From: Cryobacterium algoritolerans
GTDB taxonomy: Bacteria > Actinomycetota > Actinomycetes > Actinomycetales > Microbacteriaceae
Direction: 5' to 3'
NCBI RefSeq assembly: GCF_004402785.1
Contig: NZ_SOFP01000075.1
Location: forward strand, 54,451-118,450
DNA: 64,000 nucleotides
The position numbers and the translations under genes are program-made. Under the pieces are notes generated by a model. The model was not told where the DNA came from, did not search any database, and saw only the letters and a list, made by a program, of their open reading frames with translations. Positions 8,147 through 17,093 of this stretch are shown here, piece by piece. The first letter of the stretch is position 1. Every line of letters starts with the position of its first letter.

Positions 8147-9571
8147 TTGGCGCCGGACCCACCCAAGCAGCTCCCTCGCCAGGCGCGCGCCGGGCAGCAG
8201 GTCAAGGAAGGCGGCGCAGAACCTGAACGCTGGGCAAACGGCGGCGGATCCTGTTGGACCTTCGACGGCGACCGGGTGCTGATGAACTATGAGCACTGTT
8301 CTGAGGTCCGCGTTGACCTTCTCCGGGCGGGCCGTGGGTCGTGCCTGGCCGACCTGGCGACTGAAGTGCGGCTGGTGACCGCGGCGACACCGGCGAGCGA
8401 GATCGACCGGGAATTCCGCGCGGACCGGCAGCTCCGCTCCTTCGTGGTTCAAAACGCCGGCACCTTCTCGTTGCCCTCGCGTGAGCATGTCGAGTCCACG
8501 TTGACCGGTCGGCTCGGCTACGGGCTCCACGCCCGGGGGTTACCGGAGAACCACCGCGACCGCGACGTGCTCGTGCTGACCGCCCAGGGCCCCCGCGTGG
8601 CATCAGTGTCCCAGATCTTTGAACGGCTTTCAGCGGACTTCCGGCACGCAGCACTGCACGACTCCATGACCGGGCTGCCGAACCGCCGGCAGTTGGAGGA
8701 ACGGGGCGTCGTATTCATCCAGAGCGACCCCGATCTGGCCGGCGTCGCCGTACTTTAGAGCGACCTGGATGGCTTCAAGGCCGTCAACGACACCGTCGGC
8801 CATCAGATTGGGGACGAGGTCCTGATCGGGTTCGCCGACCGGCTGCGTCACATCGTGCGCCCTGGGGATGTCCTGGCCCGGCTCGGCGGGGACGAGTTCG
8901 CGGTGCTGCCGGCCAATGTGCACGAGGCGCAGGCACTGGCCATCGCCAACCGGGTGGTTCTCAGCGCGTCCGTCCCCTTCGTCTGCGACGGGCAGCTCCT
9001 GCGCGTCTCCGCGTCAGTGGGGATCGTCATGGCCGGCGAAGTCGCCGTCGCGCGGGGGTTGAGCGGGCTGGACGTGTTGCTCCGCCAGGCCGACGGCGCG
9101 ATGATCAGGGCCAAACAAGCGGGAAAACGCCAGGTTTCACGCCGGAACGGGCACGGTGGGGCCGCGCCGATCGCCCGCAACGCGCGCATTCATCGCCGGC
9201 TGACGGATGCGTTCGAAACCCGGGTGCTCGCGCTGCAGCTCGCTGCCCGAACCATTGTTCCCGATGTCCGAACTGCGCTTGGGGAGCACGGCATCCCCGC
9301 CGGCCCGCTCCAGGTTGAGATCACCGAGGGCGCCGCGATCAGCGACCTTCGCCGAGCCATCGGACAACTCCGTGAGCAGCGGGAGATGGGCATCAGCATC
9401 AGCATCGCCCTCGACGACTACGGCACCGGATACTCCTCCTTGTCGATGTTGCGCGACCTTCCGCTGAACATCGTCAAGATCGGCAAGATCTTCATCGACG
9501 GCATCGATGCGTCTCCCGCCGCGGCCGACCTCGCGCTCAACAGTGGGAGGCGAGCCAACGAAACGTCCTGA
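8147..9571 (+). pseudogene. Broken GGDEF-EAL (cyclic di-GMP) signalling gene
   Basis: Two open segments in the same frame, split by a TAG codon at 8756-8758. The stop falls inside the GGDEF domain: before it reads DSMTGLPNRRQLEERG, after it SDLDGFKAVNDTVGHQIGDEVL, then RLGGDEFAVL with the intact GGDEF signature. The usual sequence here is an unbroken VLFxDLDGFK strand, so TAG replaces a sense codon. Downstream, the EAL phosphodiesterase domain has lost its first part, including the EAL motif: the text jumps from DAFETRVLALQL to VRTALGEHGIPAG. It then keeps DDYGTGYSSLSMLR and stops early. Two independent lesions argue for decay rather than sequencing error. The original start is unclear; 8147 is the first available. 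Confidence 0.82.
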
Positions 9572-9823
9572 AATCCGGCCGAAAGGTCGAGCCCATGGTC
9601 CGCAGAACAGGCAGTGAAGGCCTCGCGTCTGCCTTGCGGCACATTCCCCGCAGCACGGCCTCTCCCTTCCGGGTGCGGAACCGGGCGGCACTCACCGTCC
9701 TCTGCGCAATGCTCGTCGACGGCGGTCGAGCCGCGCTGGGTCATGGTGTTGCAGATCACGCAGACCGGTCCGTTCCGTCTGCCGTGGATGGGTTCCGCAG
9801 GAAGCACCCGGCAGGATAGAAAC

Positions 9824-10753
9824 ATGAAATCGCAGACTCTACCGAACACGAACCTCGAAACATCCAGCGTCATCCTGGGGCTGATGAGGATCTCATCGAT
9901 GACCGATGGCGACATTCGCTCCCTCGTGCGTGCCGCGCAGGATGCCGGCATCAACTTCTTCGACCACGCCGACATCTACGGCGCCGAACCCCACGAGTGC
10001 GAGAAACGCTTCGGTGACGCCGTGACGTTCTCCGCTGCGGACCGCGCGGCCGTCACGATTCAGTCGAAGGTCGGTATCCGCCCGGGATTCTGGGACTTCT
10101 CCACGGAACACATCCTGCGCACCGTCGACGAGTCCCTGGCGGCACTGCAGACGGACTACCTCGATCTCCTGCTGCTGCACCGCCCCGATGCCCTCGTGGA
10201 ACCCGACGAGGTGGCCGCGGCGTTCGACGTGTTGCAGAGCTCCGGCAAGGTGCGCGATTTCGGTGTGTCCAACCACACCCCGGGGCAGATCGAGCTGCTC
10301 AAGAGCTCGGTGAGCCAGCCCCTCGTCGTGAACCAGGTGCAGCTCAGCCTCACCCACGCGCCGATGATCACCGCGGGAATGTCCGCCAACATGGCCGGTC
10401 TCGAGCAGTCCGTTGACCGCGGCAACGGCATCATCGACTACTCCCGCCTCAACGGCATCACCCTGCAGGCGTGGTCGCCTTTCCAGAAGGGGTTCTTCGA
10501 CGGGGTCTTCCTCGGCGATCGGGAGACGTATCCGGCCCTCAACGACGTCATCGACGAACTCGCGCTGAAGTACGACGTGGCACCCGCGGCGATTGCCGTC
10601 GCGTGGATCACCCGGCACCCCGCTAACATCCAGGTTGTGCTGGGCACCACGAACATCTCACACCTCACGGATGCCGCAGCCGGCGCCGACGTTCCGCTCA
10701 CCCGCCCGGAGTGGTACCGCCTGTTCACGGCCGCCGGTCACGTGCTTCCGTAG
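9824..10753 (+). CDS. Aldo/keto reductase
   Basis: NADPH-dependent aldo/keto reductase of 309 aa with a TIM-barrel fold, cytosolic, reducing aldehydes or ketones. The catalytic tetrad is visible: Asp and Tyr in NFFDHADIYGA, Lys in TIQSKVGI, and His in LLLLHRPDAL. The cofactor phosphate site near the C-terminus appears as VVLGTTNISHL. Overall it resembles the E. coli YdhF branch (SVILGLMRISSM at the start). I chose the ATG at 9824; the frame is open to 9614, but those residues overlap the region after the pseudogene and look non-coding. Substrate unknown. Confidence 0.92.
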   Translation: MKSQTLPNTNLETSSVILGLMRISSMTDGDIRSLVRAAQDAGINFFDHADIYGAEPHECEKRFGDAVTFSAADRAAVTIQSKVGIRPGFWDFSTEHILRTVDESLAALQTDYLDLLLLHRPDALVEPDEVAAAFDVLQSSGKVRDFGVSNHTPGQIELLKSSVSQPLVVNQVQLSLTHAPMITAGMSANMAGLEQSVDRGNGIIDYSRLNGITLQAWSPFQKGFFDGVFLGDRETYPALNDVIDELALKYDVAPAAIAVAWITRHPANIQVVLGTTNISHLTDAAAGADVPLTRPEWYRLFTAAGHVLP

Positions 10754-11009
10754 CCGCTTCATCCGCCGCTTCATCCGCCGCTCCATCCTGGACCACAACG
10801 CTGTCGATGTCCGAGGCCCGCGCTTGAAAGTCTGGGCCTCTGGACATCCGGCCCGTTCGCTCAGGGCAGGACCAGCCACGCCGCCCGTCGAGCCCATCCG
10901 GGAATTTCTGTCGTGGTCCCCGGTTGTCTTGTGCAGGCCCTTATCACGGCGGTCGGGAGAGTCCGGCCGCCGTCATCCCGTCGGAATCAACGGAAAGAAG
11001 CTCGCTCAT

Positions 11010-11837
11010 ATGGACCTCACCAATCTGGATCTCACCAATCGACGCGGAATCATCACGGGCGCGGGACAGGGCATCGGTCGGGCACTTGCGCTCGAATTCG
11101 GTCGACGCGGAGGTCACCTGCTGCTTGTCGGGCGGCAGCTGCCGACGCTCACTGAAACGGCGCGGCTCGTCGCCTCCGCGGGGGGAACGACGGAGATCCT
11201 GGTCGAAGACCTGACTCAGCCTGGCGCCGTTGAGCGGATTGCGCAGACGGTGGCGTCCTGGAGCGTCGTTGATCTCCTGGTGAACAACGCCGGCAATGTG
11301 CGCGCGGGTAGGCTCGAATTGATCAGCGATGCGGATGTCCACTCGATGATCAATCTGAATCTCACCGTCCCGATTCTGTTGACCAAGACCCTGCTTCCCA
11401 CCCTTCGCCAGAGCGGGAAGGGCCGCGGTAGCATCCTTTTGAACGTTGCCAGCGGGATTGCGCTCGTCGGGATGCCGTTCTACTCGGTGTACGCGGCAAC
11501 GAAATCGGGCGTTGCGCAGTTCGGCGAATCGCTTCGCCGCGAGTTGATCGGCACGGGCGTGCATGTTGCGACCGTCTATCCCGGCGCGACCGACACGGCG
11601 ATGATGACTTCGCAAAACGCCGGTGCCGAACTCGGTTGGGGACGTCGGCCGCTGGATGACGTCATCACCGACCTGATTGCCGCGCTGGAAGCTGGCGAGC
11701 ATGAAATCAATACCGCACCGGAGGGCCGCCGGGCGATGCAGCAGCTCAACATCACCGACCCGATGGCCGTTGATGCCGCCCTTGCACCCGACCTCGAGGC
11801 CCTTGAACTCGCGGTGCGTGACCACCGCAGCATCTGA
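11010..11837 (+). CDS. Short-chain dehydrogenase/reductase (SDR)
   Basis: Classical SDR of 275 aa. The Rossmann motif is TGAGQGIGRALALEFG, the NNAG motif is LLVNNAGNVRAG, and the catalytic Ser-Tyr-Lys set is in NVASGIALVGMPFYSVYAATKSG. An Arg after the second strand (VGRQ) suggests NADPH. The ATG at 11010 has a good ribosome site (GGAAAGAAG, 9 nt upstream); the frame extends to 10593, but that part overlaps the aldo/keto reductase gene. The two reductases lie in tandem with 256 bp between them, so co-transcription is possible but unproven. It converges on the histidine kinase gene, with about 180 bp between them that holds nothing I recognise. Confidence 0.92.
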   Translation: MDLTNLDLTNRRGIITGAGQGIGRALALEFGRRGGHLLLVGRQLPTLTETARLVASAGGTTEILVEDLTQPGAVERIAQTVASWSVVDLLVNNAGNVRAGRLELISDADVHSMINLNLTVPILLTKTLLPTLRQSGKGRGSILLNVASGIALVGMPFYSVYAATKSGVAQFGESLRRELIGTGVHVATVYPGATDTAMMTSQNAGAELGWGRRPLDDVITDLIAALEAGEHEINTAPEGRRAMQQLNITDPMAVDAALAPDLEALELAVRDHRSI

Positions 11838-12019
11838 GCCACGATCCACCGGTACGGGTTGAGAGCTGTTCCAGCGCCCGGCTCAGTCCGCGGCGCCCTG
11901 TGCTTTCTTCCCCATGGTCTTGTCTCTTCGGGTAGCTCCGCCATGCGCTTCATAGTGTTACTTACACGCGAGAAATGTGACCGTGAGACGAAGGTGAGAA
12001 TAAGGAATCTTCCGAGCGC

Positions 12020-12955
12020 TCACAGCGCGGACGCAGGAAAGGTCAGCGTCACGGTCGTTCCCTCTTCTGGTGCCGATTTCAGGGTGACGCTTCCGTGGTG
12101 TGCCTGACTGATTTGTTTCACCAGCGGCAGTCCCAGGCCGTATCCGGGTGTGCTCCGTGCGTCCTGGGCCCGCCAGAAGCGGTCGAACGCGTGGTCAACT
12201 TCAGCGGGAGTCATGCCCACGCCGTGGTCTTCAACAAGGACCTGAGCAAGCTTCCCTGTCCTCCGGACGGAGACCAGGATGGGCTGGTCGAGTGTCCTGA
12301 ACTTGACGGCGTTGTCCAGGACATTGGCAATCGCCCGACCGAGCAGCTCCGCCGAACCCGTAACCCACGAGCGCTCGAAGACGGTCACCGTGATGCCCCG
12401 ATGCGCGGATGCGCGCGCCTCGACGGCTGAGCTCACGATCTCGTTCAACAACACTCGCTCGAAGGTGGCCTCGAGTTCACCCGGGTCGTCGCGCGTGAGT
12501 AGAAGCAGGTCGTTGGTGAGGCGAACGAGACCGCCAACCGCATCCAGCGAGGTCGTCATTGCGGCTCGGTATTGCGTGGGTGTTCGTGCCCGTAAAAGTC
12601 CAAGCTCAAGCTCGCCCTGGACCACGCTGAGGGGGCCGCGGAACTCGTGGGACGCCCCCTCGACAAAGCGCTGCTGGAGTTCGTAACTGCGCCGAATCGG
12701 TACGAGCGCAGTTCTCGCCATCAGATAACTCGAAAGTGGCAGGAGAGCCACCAGGATGCCGTAGCCCGTGATGAGTCCGACACGGAGATTGGCGAAGCCC
12801 TGTTCGGCGGCATTAATGGTCGCGTTGTCCGCCGGGTCGAAGTCGAAGGTGCCGGTGACGTAGGCGTAGATCCCGAGCGCGAAGCCGCCAAAGAGCAGCA
12901 GTTGCACGAGGGTGTAGGTGAGGGTGAGGCGGATCAGCGCCCGACGAAAGATCAT
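12020..12955 (-). CDS. Sensor histidine kinase of the ABC/lipoprotein operon
   Basis: Protein of 311 aa. Two membrane segments (about residues 10-32 and 58-80) frame a short outside loop of some 25 residues, so it probably senses the membrane or a partner protein rather than a bulky ligand. The phosphoacceptor is His103 in ASHEFRGPLSVVQGE; the usual HELRTPL is changed to HEFRGPL. The ATP site follows with NVLDNAVKF, EDHGVGMT and YGLGLPLV. The ATG overlaps the TGA of the response regulator gene by 4 bp. It is the last gene of a six-gene operon beginning with the ABC ATPase, so it may tune expression of that transporter. Confidence 0.92.
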   Translation of the reverse strand: MIFRRALIRLTLTYTLVQLLLFGGFALGIYAYVTGTFDFDPADNATINAAEQGFANLRVGLITGYGILVALLPLSSYLMARTALVPIRRSYELQQRFVEGASHEFRGPLSVVQGELELGLLRARTPTQYRAAMTTSLDAVGGLVRLTNDLLLLTRDDPGELEATFERVLLNEIVSSAVEARASAHRGITVTVFERSWVTGSAELLGRAIANVLDNAVKFRTLDQPILVSVRRTGKLAQVLVEDHGVGMTPAEVDHAFDRFWRAQDARSTPGYGLGLPLVKQISQAHHGSVTLKSAPEEGTTVTLTFPASAL

Positions 12956-13632
12956 TCGTCCGCTGCGATCACATAGCCGGCCCCACGGCGGGTTTCGATG
13001 ATCTCCACTTCTCCCGGGAGGGTCAATTTCTGGCGCAAATAGCGGATGTAGCTCTGCACCACGTTGCTGAAGCCCTCGTAGTTGCTGTCCCAGGCGTGAT
13101 CGATCAGTTCAGATGAGCTGATGATCTTTCCGGCGTTACTCATCAGATATTCGAGCACGGCATATTCTTTGGCGGTGAGCACGATGGTGCGTCCGGCTCG
13201 CGTTGCGGTCCTGGTCGCCGGTTCCAGGGTGACGCCTTGGGCTCGGAGCACGGGCGCGAGTGCGCGAGGTGCTCGCCGCAGCAGCGCTCTCACACGGGCA
13301 AGGAGTTCGACGAGGTGGAACGGCTTGACGAGATAGTCATCGGCGCCCGCGTCGAGGCCTTCCACGCGTTTACGCGCGGAATCCAACCCGGTCAGCATCA
13401 GGATGGGGATGTCTGTGTTGAGTTCCCTGATTCGGGCGCACACATCCATCCCACCCCGAGGCAACCCGGGCAACATCAGGTCGAGGACGACCAGGTCGTA
13501 GGTCTCGATCTCGAAGGCCTCCACGCCGGCCGGCGCCGTGTGTGTGACGTCAACGGCGTAGCCGGCTTCGGCGAGCGTGCGACGGACGATGTCGGCGATC
13601 CGAACGTCGTCCTCGACTACAAGTAGTTTCAT
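12952..13632 (-). CDS. OmpR-family response regulator
   Basis: Protein of 226 aa. The receiver domain begins MKLLVVEDD, with the phosphoacceptor Asp51 in LVVLDLMLPG and the switch Lys in DDYLVKPFHLVEL. The C-terminal winged helix reads LTAKEYAVLEYLM and ends RGAGYVIA, as in the OmpR/PhoB family. I chose the ATG at 13632, which places the first strand directly at the N-terminus; an earlier in-frame start at 13653 would add seven residues. It is coupled to the kinase by a 4-bp overlap and lies 30 bp after the lipoprotein gene, so the pair is transcribed with the ABC transporter. Confidence 0.94.
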   Translation of the reverse strand: MKLLVVEDDVRIADIVRRTLAEAGYAVDVTHTAPAGVEAFEIETYDLVVLDLMLPGLPRGGMDVCARIRELNTDIPILMLTGLDSARKRVEGLDAGADDYLVKPFHLVELLARVRALLRRAPRALAPVLRAQGVTLEPATRTATRAGRTIVLTAKEYAVLEYLMSNAGKIISSSELIDHAWDSNYEGFSNVVQSYIRYLRQKLTLPGEVEIIETRRGAGYVIAADE

Positions 13633-13662
13633 TGGGTTTACGCTCCAGCCCAAGGATGGCAG

Positions 13663-14235
13663 TTAGTCCGCCGCATCACCAGCTCCGGAACCCTTGGTTG
13701 CCGTTGCGTGCGCGATCTGCACGCCAGCCGCACTGACCTCGACAGTGAAATCCACTTGGTTCTTGGAGCTTCGGTAGATGCTGAATGCGTTCTCGGGGTA
13801 GTGGCCCGGACCTGATTCTGAATCGAACGAGATGGTTGTTTCGGACTTCGAGGCCAGCGTCATACCGGTGAGAGCCTGGTAGTAGGCCTCCTTGTGTTTG
13901 GTGGTGACGTCGGTCATCACGTAGTAGATCTCGAGCGACGTCAGCTCGGTGCTTGTGTCGTTGCGCACGGTCACCTGCAGACGATCCTTGATGGCAGCGT
14001 GGGTCGTCGAATCCACGTTGTCTTCAACCGCGGCAGACACGATCGTCAGACCCGAAGTCGTGCTGGCGTTCACGATCGGGTTCGAATTGACCGGCAACAC
14101 CGCGGCCGTTGAGGTTCCGGCCCCGGCCGGTGCGTGCGAGCTCGAGGGTGCCGGTGTTGCTGCTTGGCAGCCGGCAAGCCCGGCAACCGCGAGCGAAGCG
14201 ATCAGGGCGACGGGAGTGATGAGTCGTACTTTCAT
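13663..14235 (-). CDS. Putative lipoprotein, 190 aa, in ABC transporter operon
   Basis: Secreted lipoprotein with a signal peptide ending in the lipobox LAGC (Cys22), followed by a Ser/Ala/Pro linker. The mature domain is predicted beta-rich with Thr and Ser (DRLQVTVRNDTSTELTSLEIYYVMTD), which looks like an immunoglobulin-like sandwich; I do not recognise a named family. The ATG at 14235 has a strong ribosome site (AAAGGAAG) and overlaps the stop of the upstream permease gene by 4 bp. Sitting between the permeases and the two-component genes, it could be the outside partner of the transporter or feed a signal to the kinase. This role is inference only. Confidence 0.85.
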   Translation of the reverse strand: MKVRLITPVALIASLAVAGLAGCQAATPAPSSSHAPAGAGTSTAAVLPVNSNPIVNASTTSGLTIVSAAVEDNVDSTTHAAIKDRLQVTVRNDTSTELTSLEIYYVMTDVTTKHKEAYYQALTGMTLASKSETTISFDSESGPGHYPENAFSIYRSSKNQVDFTVEVSAAGVQIAHATATKGSGAGDAAD

Positions 14236-15215
14236 GAGATCTTCCTTTGTAGGGTGCGCCGAGTGGTGGCGCCGACGGCGAAGGCCACGGAAGCGAAGGC
14301 CGCTACCGCGAGTGTGATGGCGTAGCCCCACAAGTCTGTCCAGACGAAGTCCAGAGTCTGCTGGTTGTACTTGTCCTTTATTCCCAGGAAAGCGAACGTG
14401 AGCCTCTCGAAGTGCTTGGTTATCGACGAGATCTCCAAGCCATTGCGTATCGCGTCGAAGCCGGCAAAATTCGCGAGAACCTTCAGTTCGTCGGTTTTCT
14501 GGATCTGCAGCGTTGCGAAGAGTCCGCCCGGAACCTGATTGTCCGGATCCATCGTGTCGCCGATCTGAGGAATGATCAGCACAAATGCTAGCCATATCAC
14601 AATTGCCACGATCAGGCCGGTGCTGAGCCGGGGCGAGAGGGCTGTGGTGCCAATCGCCAGTGCACTCCAGAAGACGAGGTAGAGCCAGGCGACGATCGCT
14701 GCGATCAGGATTCGGGCCCCGTCGATAGGCTGCAGCGGAGCGTTCCCGATCGCAACTATTGCGATGGTCGTTGCCGCAGTCAGTAGCAGCACCACCGCGG
14801 CCCACACGATGGCGAGGCCGCCGATCTTTCCCAATGGCATGGCAAAGCGGCCAATGGGTCGGCTCAGGATGAGCTGCAGGGTGCCGCGGTACTTCTCTTT
14901 CGCGATCGTGCCGTAGCCGAGCACGATCGCGAACAATGCGCCCAGAATCTCCAGATACTCCACTCCCCCGCGCAGCAACTGCAATGGGAAGAACGTCGGT
15001 GCTGCCGGCTTGGTTGTGCTGCCGGCCGCGATCAGCTGCTGAACGTACAGGTTGTATGCATCGATCTGGGTGCGAAAACTGGCCGCAGCGACTCCCACCG
15101 AGATCAGCGTGGCGATCATCAGGAACGCCACAAGAACGGCGAAGAGGCGATCCCGGCGAAGGTCCAGCAGTTCCTTCCGGGCGATGACCCATGCGTGTGT
15201 CGATGGGTTACCCAT
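14232..15215 (-). CDS. ABC transporter permease
   Basis: Integral membrane protein of 327 aa with about six helices and a large outside loop between the first two (residues 45-95). The signature TIAKEKYRGTLQLILSRPIG after the second helix matches the ABC-2 / NosY-type permeases, in which the transporter gene is followed by the RPIG/RPVG turn. The ATG at 15215 is preferred over a GTG nine bases upstream because GAGGAG lies 8 nt before it. It overlaps the upstream permease gene by 8 bp and the lipoprotein gene by 4 bp. It probably forms a heterodimer with that permease. The substrate is unknown. Confidence 0.9.
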   Translation of the reverse strand: MGNPSTHAWVIARKELLDLRRDRLFAVLVAFLMIATLISVGVAAASFRTQIDAYNLYVQQLIAAGSTTKPAAPTFFPLQLLRGGVEYLEILGALFAIVLGYGTIAKEKYRGTLQLILSRPIGRFAMPLGKIGGLAIVWAAVVLLLTAATTIAIVAIGNAPLQPIDGARILIAAIVAWLYLVFWSALAIGTTALSPRLSTGLIVAIVIWLAFVLIIPQIGDTMDPDNQVPGGLFATLQIQKTDELKVLANFAGFDAIRNGLEISSITKHFERLTFAFLGIKDKYNQQTLDFVWTDLWGYAITLAVAAFASVAFAVGATTRRTLQRKIS

Positions 15216-16107
15216 CCAGACCACTCCTCATTCGGGCACGTGGGGTCGAGACCACAACGATGCTCATCACGACCAGGAAAGAAAGCAGTATCAGCACACT
15301 GGGAGTGGCGTCACCGGTCACGGTGGAGTCCTGCAGGATGATGCCGGACGCTCGCTTGAATTGCTCGGTGACCGACAAGGGCCCGGTGAGAGCCGACACA
15401 AGATCGAAGTACCCACCGGTCGGATTGACCGCAGGAACCGGATTGAGTAATGACACCGGGCGTGCTGCTGTACCGATCTGTGGTAGGACGAAGGCCACGA
15501 CACTCCAGATCACGAACGGAACGAGCAGCGCTGTCGTTTCCTGCCTGCTGCGTAACCCGGTGAGCATCCCCAATAGCGCAAAAGTCGCCAGCAGGATCCA
15601 TGACAACGCACTGAAAGCAACCAGTCGACCCGTGTCGCCCCAGCCAAGAGGTGCGCCGTTGATGATGCTGATGATCACCCAGCTGATGGACATGCTGACG
15701 CCGATGACCACCGCCAGCACCACCCCGAGGCCGGCCAGCTGGCCGAGAAGTCGTGCTACGGAGCCTACGGGCCGACTCAACACGAGGTCCGCGGTTGCCG
15801 CCTTTCGATCCCGCAGGGTCGCCTGGACCCCCAGGACGATGGCCATCAGCGAACCGATCAGGAGCACATAGATGACGGCATTTCGGGAGTAGTAGAGCGG
15901 CGAAACACCGCTGAAGGGATTGGGCGCTGAGCTGAGGCCGTCAGCGACAACCTTCTGATACACGCTCGTCACCGTCTGGTTGGTCACCCACCCGATCACC
16001 GAGGATGCGATCACCATTCCGATGAACACCACCAGGAGCAGGTTCGCCGTGCGCGTGCGCCTGGCGTTGAGCATCTCGTGCCGGGCGCTGACCATGAAGG
16101 CATTCAC
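15208..16107 (-). CDS. ABC transporter permease
   Basis: Integral membrane protein of 299 aa with six predicted helices, related to the adjacent permease: both have a long loop after the first helix and the matching turn RDRKAATADLVLSRPVGS. This ABC-2 / NosY-type pattern is common in exporters paired with a stand-alone ATPase. Its start overlaps the TGA of the ATPase gene by 4 bp. The two permeases differ widely, so they likely arose by an old duplication and act as a heterodimer. Confidence 0.9.
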   Translation of the reverse strand: MNAFMVSARHEMLNARRTRTANLLLVVFIGMVIASSVIGWVTNQTVTSVYQKVVADGLSSAPNPFSGVSPLYYSRNAVIYVLLIGSLMAIVLGVQATLRDRKAATADLVLSRPVGSVARLLGQLAGLGVVLAVVIGVSMSISWVIISIINGAPLGWGDTGRLVAFSALSWILLATFALLGMLTGLRSRQETTALLVPFVIWSVVAFVLPQIGTAARPVSLLNPVPAVNPTGGYFDLVSALTGPLSVTEQFKRASGIILQDSTVTGDATPSVLILLSFLVVMSIVVVSTPRARMRSGLDG

Positions 16108-16841
16108 GAGGCCGGCTCCGACTCGACCTGGAAATAGATCGCTTCAAGCGAGTCTTCGCCAGGGAAGGCAGAGAGGGCGCGCTCGAGCGTGTCGTGATGC
16201 ACGAGGCGCCCGGCCTTGAGAATTCCGATGCTCGTGCACGTCTTCGTCACCTCAGAGCGCAGGTGAGTGTTCATGAAAATCGTCATCCCGAACTCGGAGT
16301 TCAGGCGCACAATCGTCTCCCGAAGGGTACGGACACCTTCGGGATCCAGGCCCGACGTTGGTTCGTCGAGGAACAAGACAGATGGGGAGTGCAGAATCGC
16401 CTGTGCAATCCCCACCCGCTGCCGCATCCCCTTGCTGAAGGTGCCGAGCCGTTGACGGTCGTGACCCTCGAAATCGAGAATGCGCAACACGTCGCGGATG
16501 CGCCCATCCGGGCGACGCAGACCAGACAACTGTGCGAAGAACCTCAGGTTCTCCATCACAGTCAGATTGTCGTAGAACTGCACGTTCTCTGGAAGATAGC
16601 CGATCGCCCGGCGAACGCTGCGGGGGTCGCCCGTGACACTGACACCAGCAACCTCAGCACTCCCACGTGTTGGCTCCAGAAGTGTGGTCAGAACATTGAC
16701 AGCCGTCGTCTTGCCCGCCCCGTTGTGCCCCAGCAGTCCAAAGACCTCTCCCACCGGAACATCGAGCGTGAGCGCATCGAGCGCAAGCTTCGGACCGTAG
16801 GACTTGGTAAGTTGGTCTGTCGTAATGGCTGAGGTGGTCAT
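16104..16841 (-). CDS. ABC transporter ATP-binding protein
   Basis: Cytoplasmic ATPase of 245 aa and first gene of the operon. Walker A is GHNGAGKT, the signature is FSKGMRQRVG, Walker B is VLFLDEPTSGLD, and the switch His lies in FMNTHL. The sequence resembles the CcmA/NosF group that pairs with ABC-2 permeases. It powers the two following permeases. The promoter must lie in the roughly 250 bp between this start and the acyltransferase stop at 17094, where I see no gene. Confidence 0.95.
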   Translation of the reverse strand: MTTSAITTDQLTKSYGPKLALDALTLDVPVGEVFGLLGHNGAGKTTAVNVLTTLLEPTRGSAEVAGVSVTGDPRSVRRAIGYLPENVQFYDNLTVMENLRFFAQLSGLRRPDGRIRDVLRILDFEGHDRQRLGTFSKGMRQRVGIAQAILHSPSVLFLDEPTSGLDPEGVRTLRETIVRLNSEFGMTIFMNTHLRSEVTKTCTSIGILKAGRLVHHDTLERALSAFPGEDSLEAIYFQVESEPAS

Positions 16842-17093
16842 GGGTCTGACCCTAACCGGGTCACCGTGAGACCACGATGAGAAGGCTCTGGGCCGAATCT
16901 CTCCCGGAGATCACAAGCACAATGGCCACAACGGGTGGTCGGGCAATGAACCGTCCCGGTACTCAAACCGCCGTTTTTTTGACGGCTCGCCGTTCAACGG
17001 GCCGTGTGTTTCAGCGTCCCGCGAGGGTCTTGAGCGGGCCGGTGCTGACGGATGAGTTTCCGGCTGGACGGTGTGCCCTGCGTGGTCGCGGGG

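Noticed and set aside
8855..9571. Second half of the GGDEF-EAL locus as an independent gene
   Set aside because: It begins in the middle of the GGDEF fold with no ribosome site and lacks half of the EAL domain.
10755..10785. Repeated CGCTTCATCCGC after the aldo/keto reductase
   Set aside because: Two short copies with a third degenerate one look like simple sequence, with no palindrome or promoter nearby.
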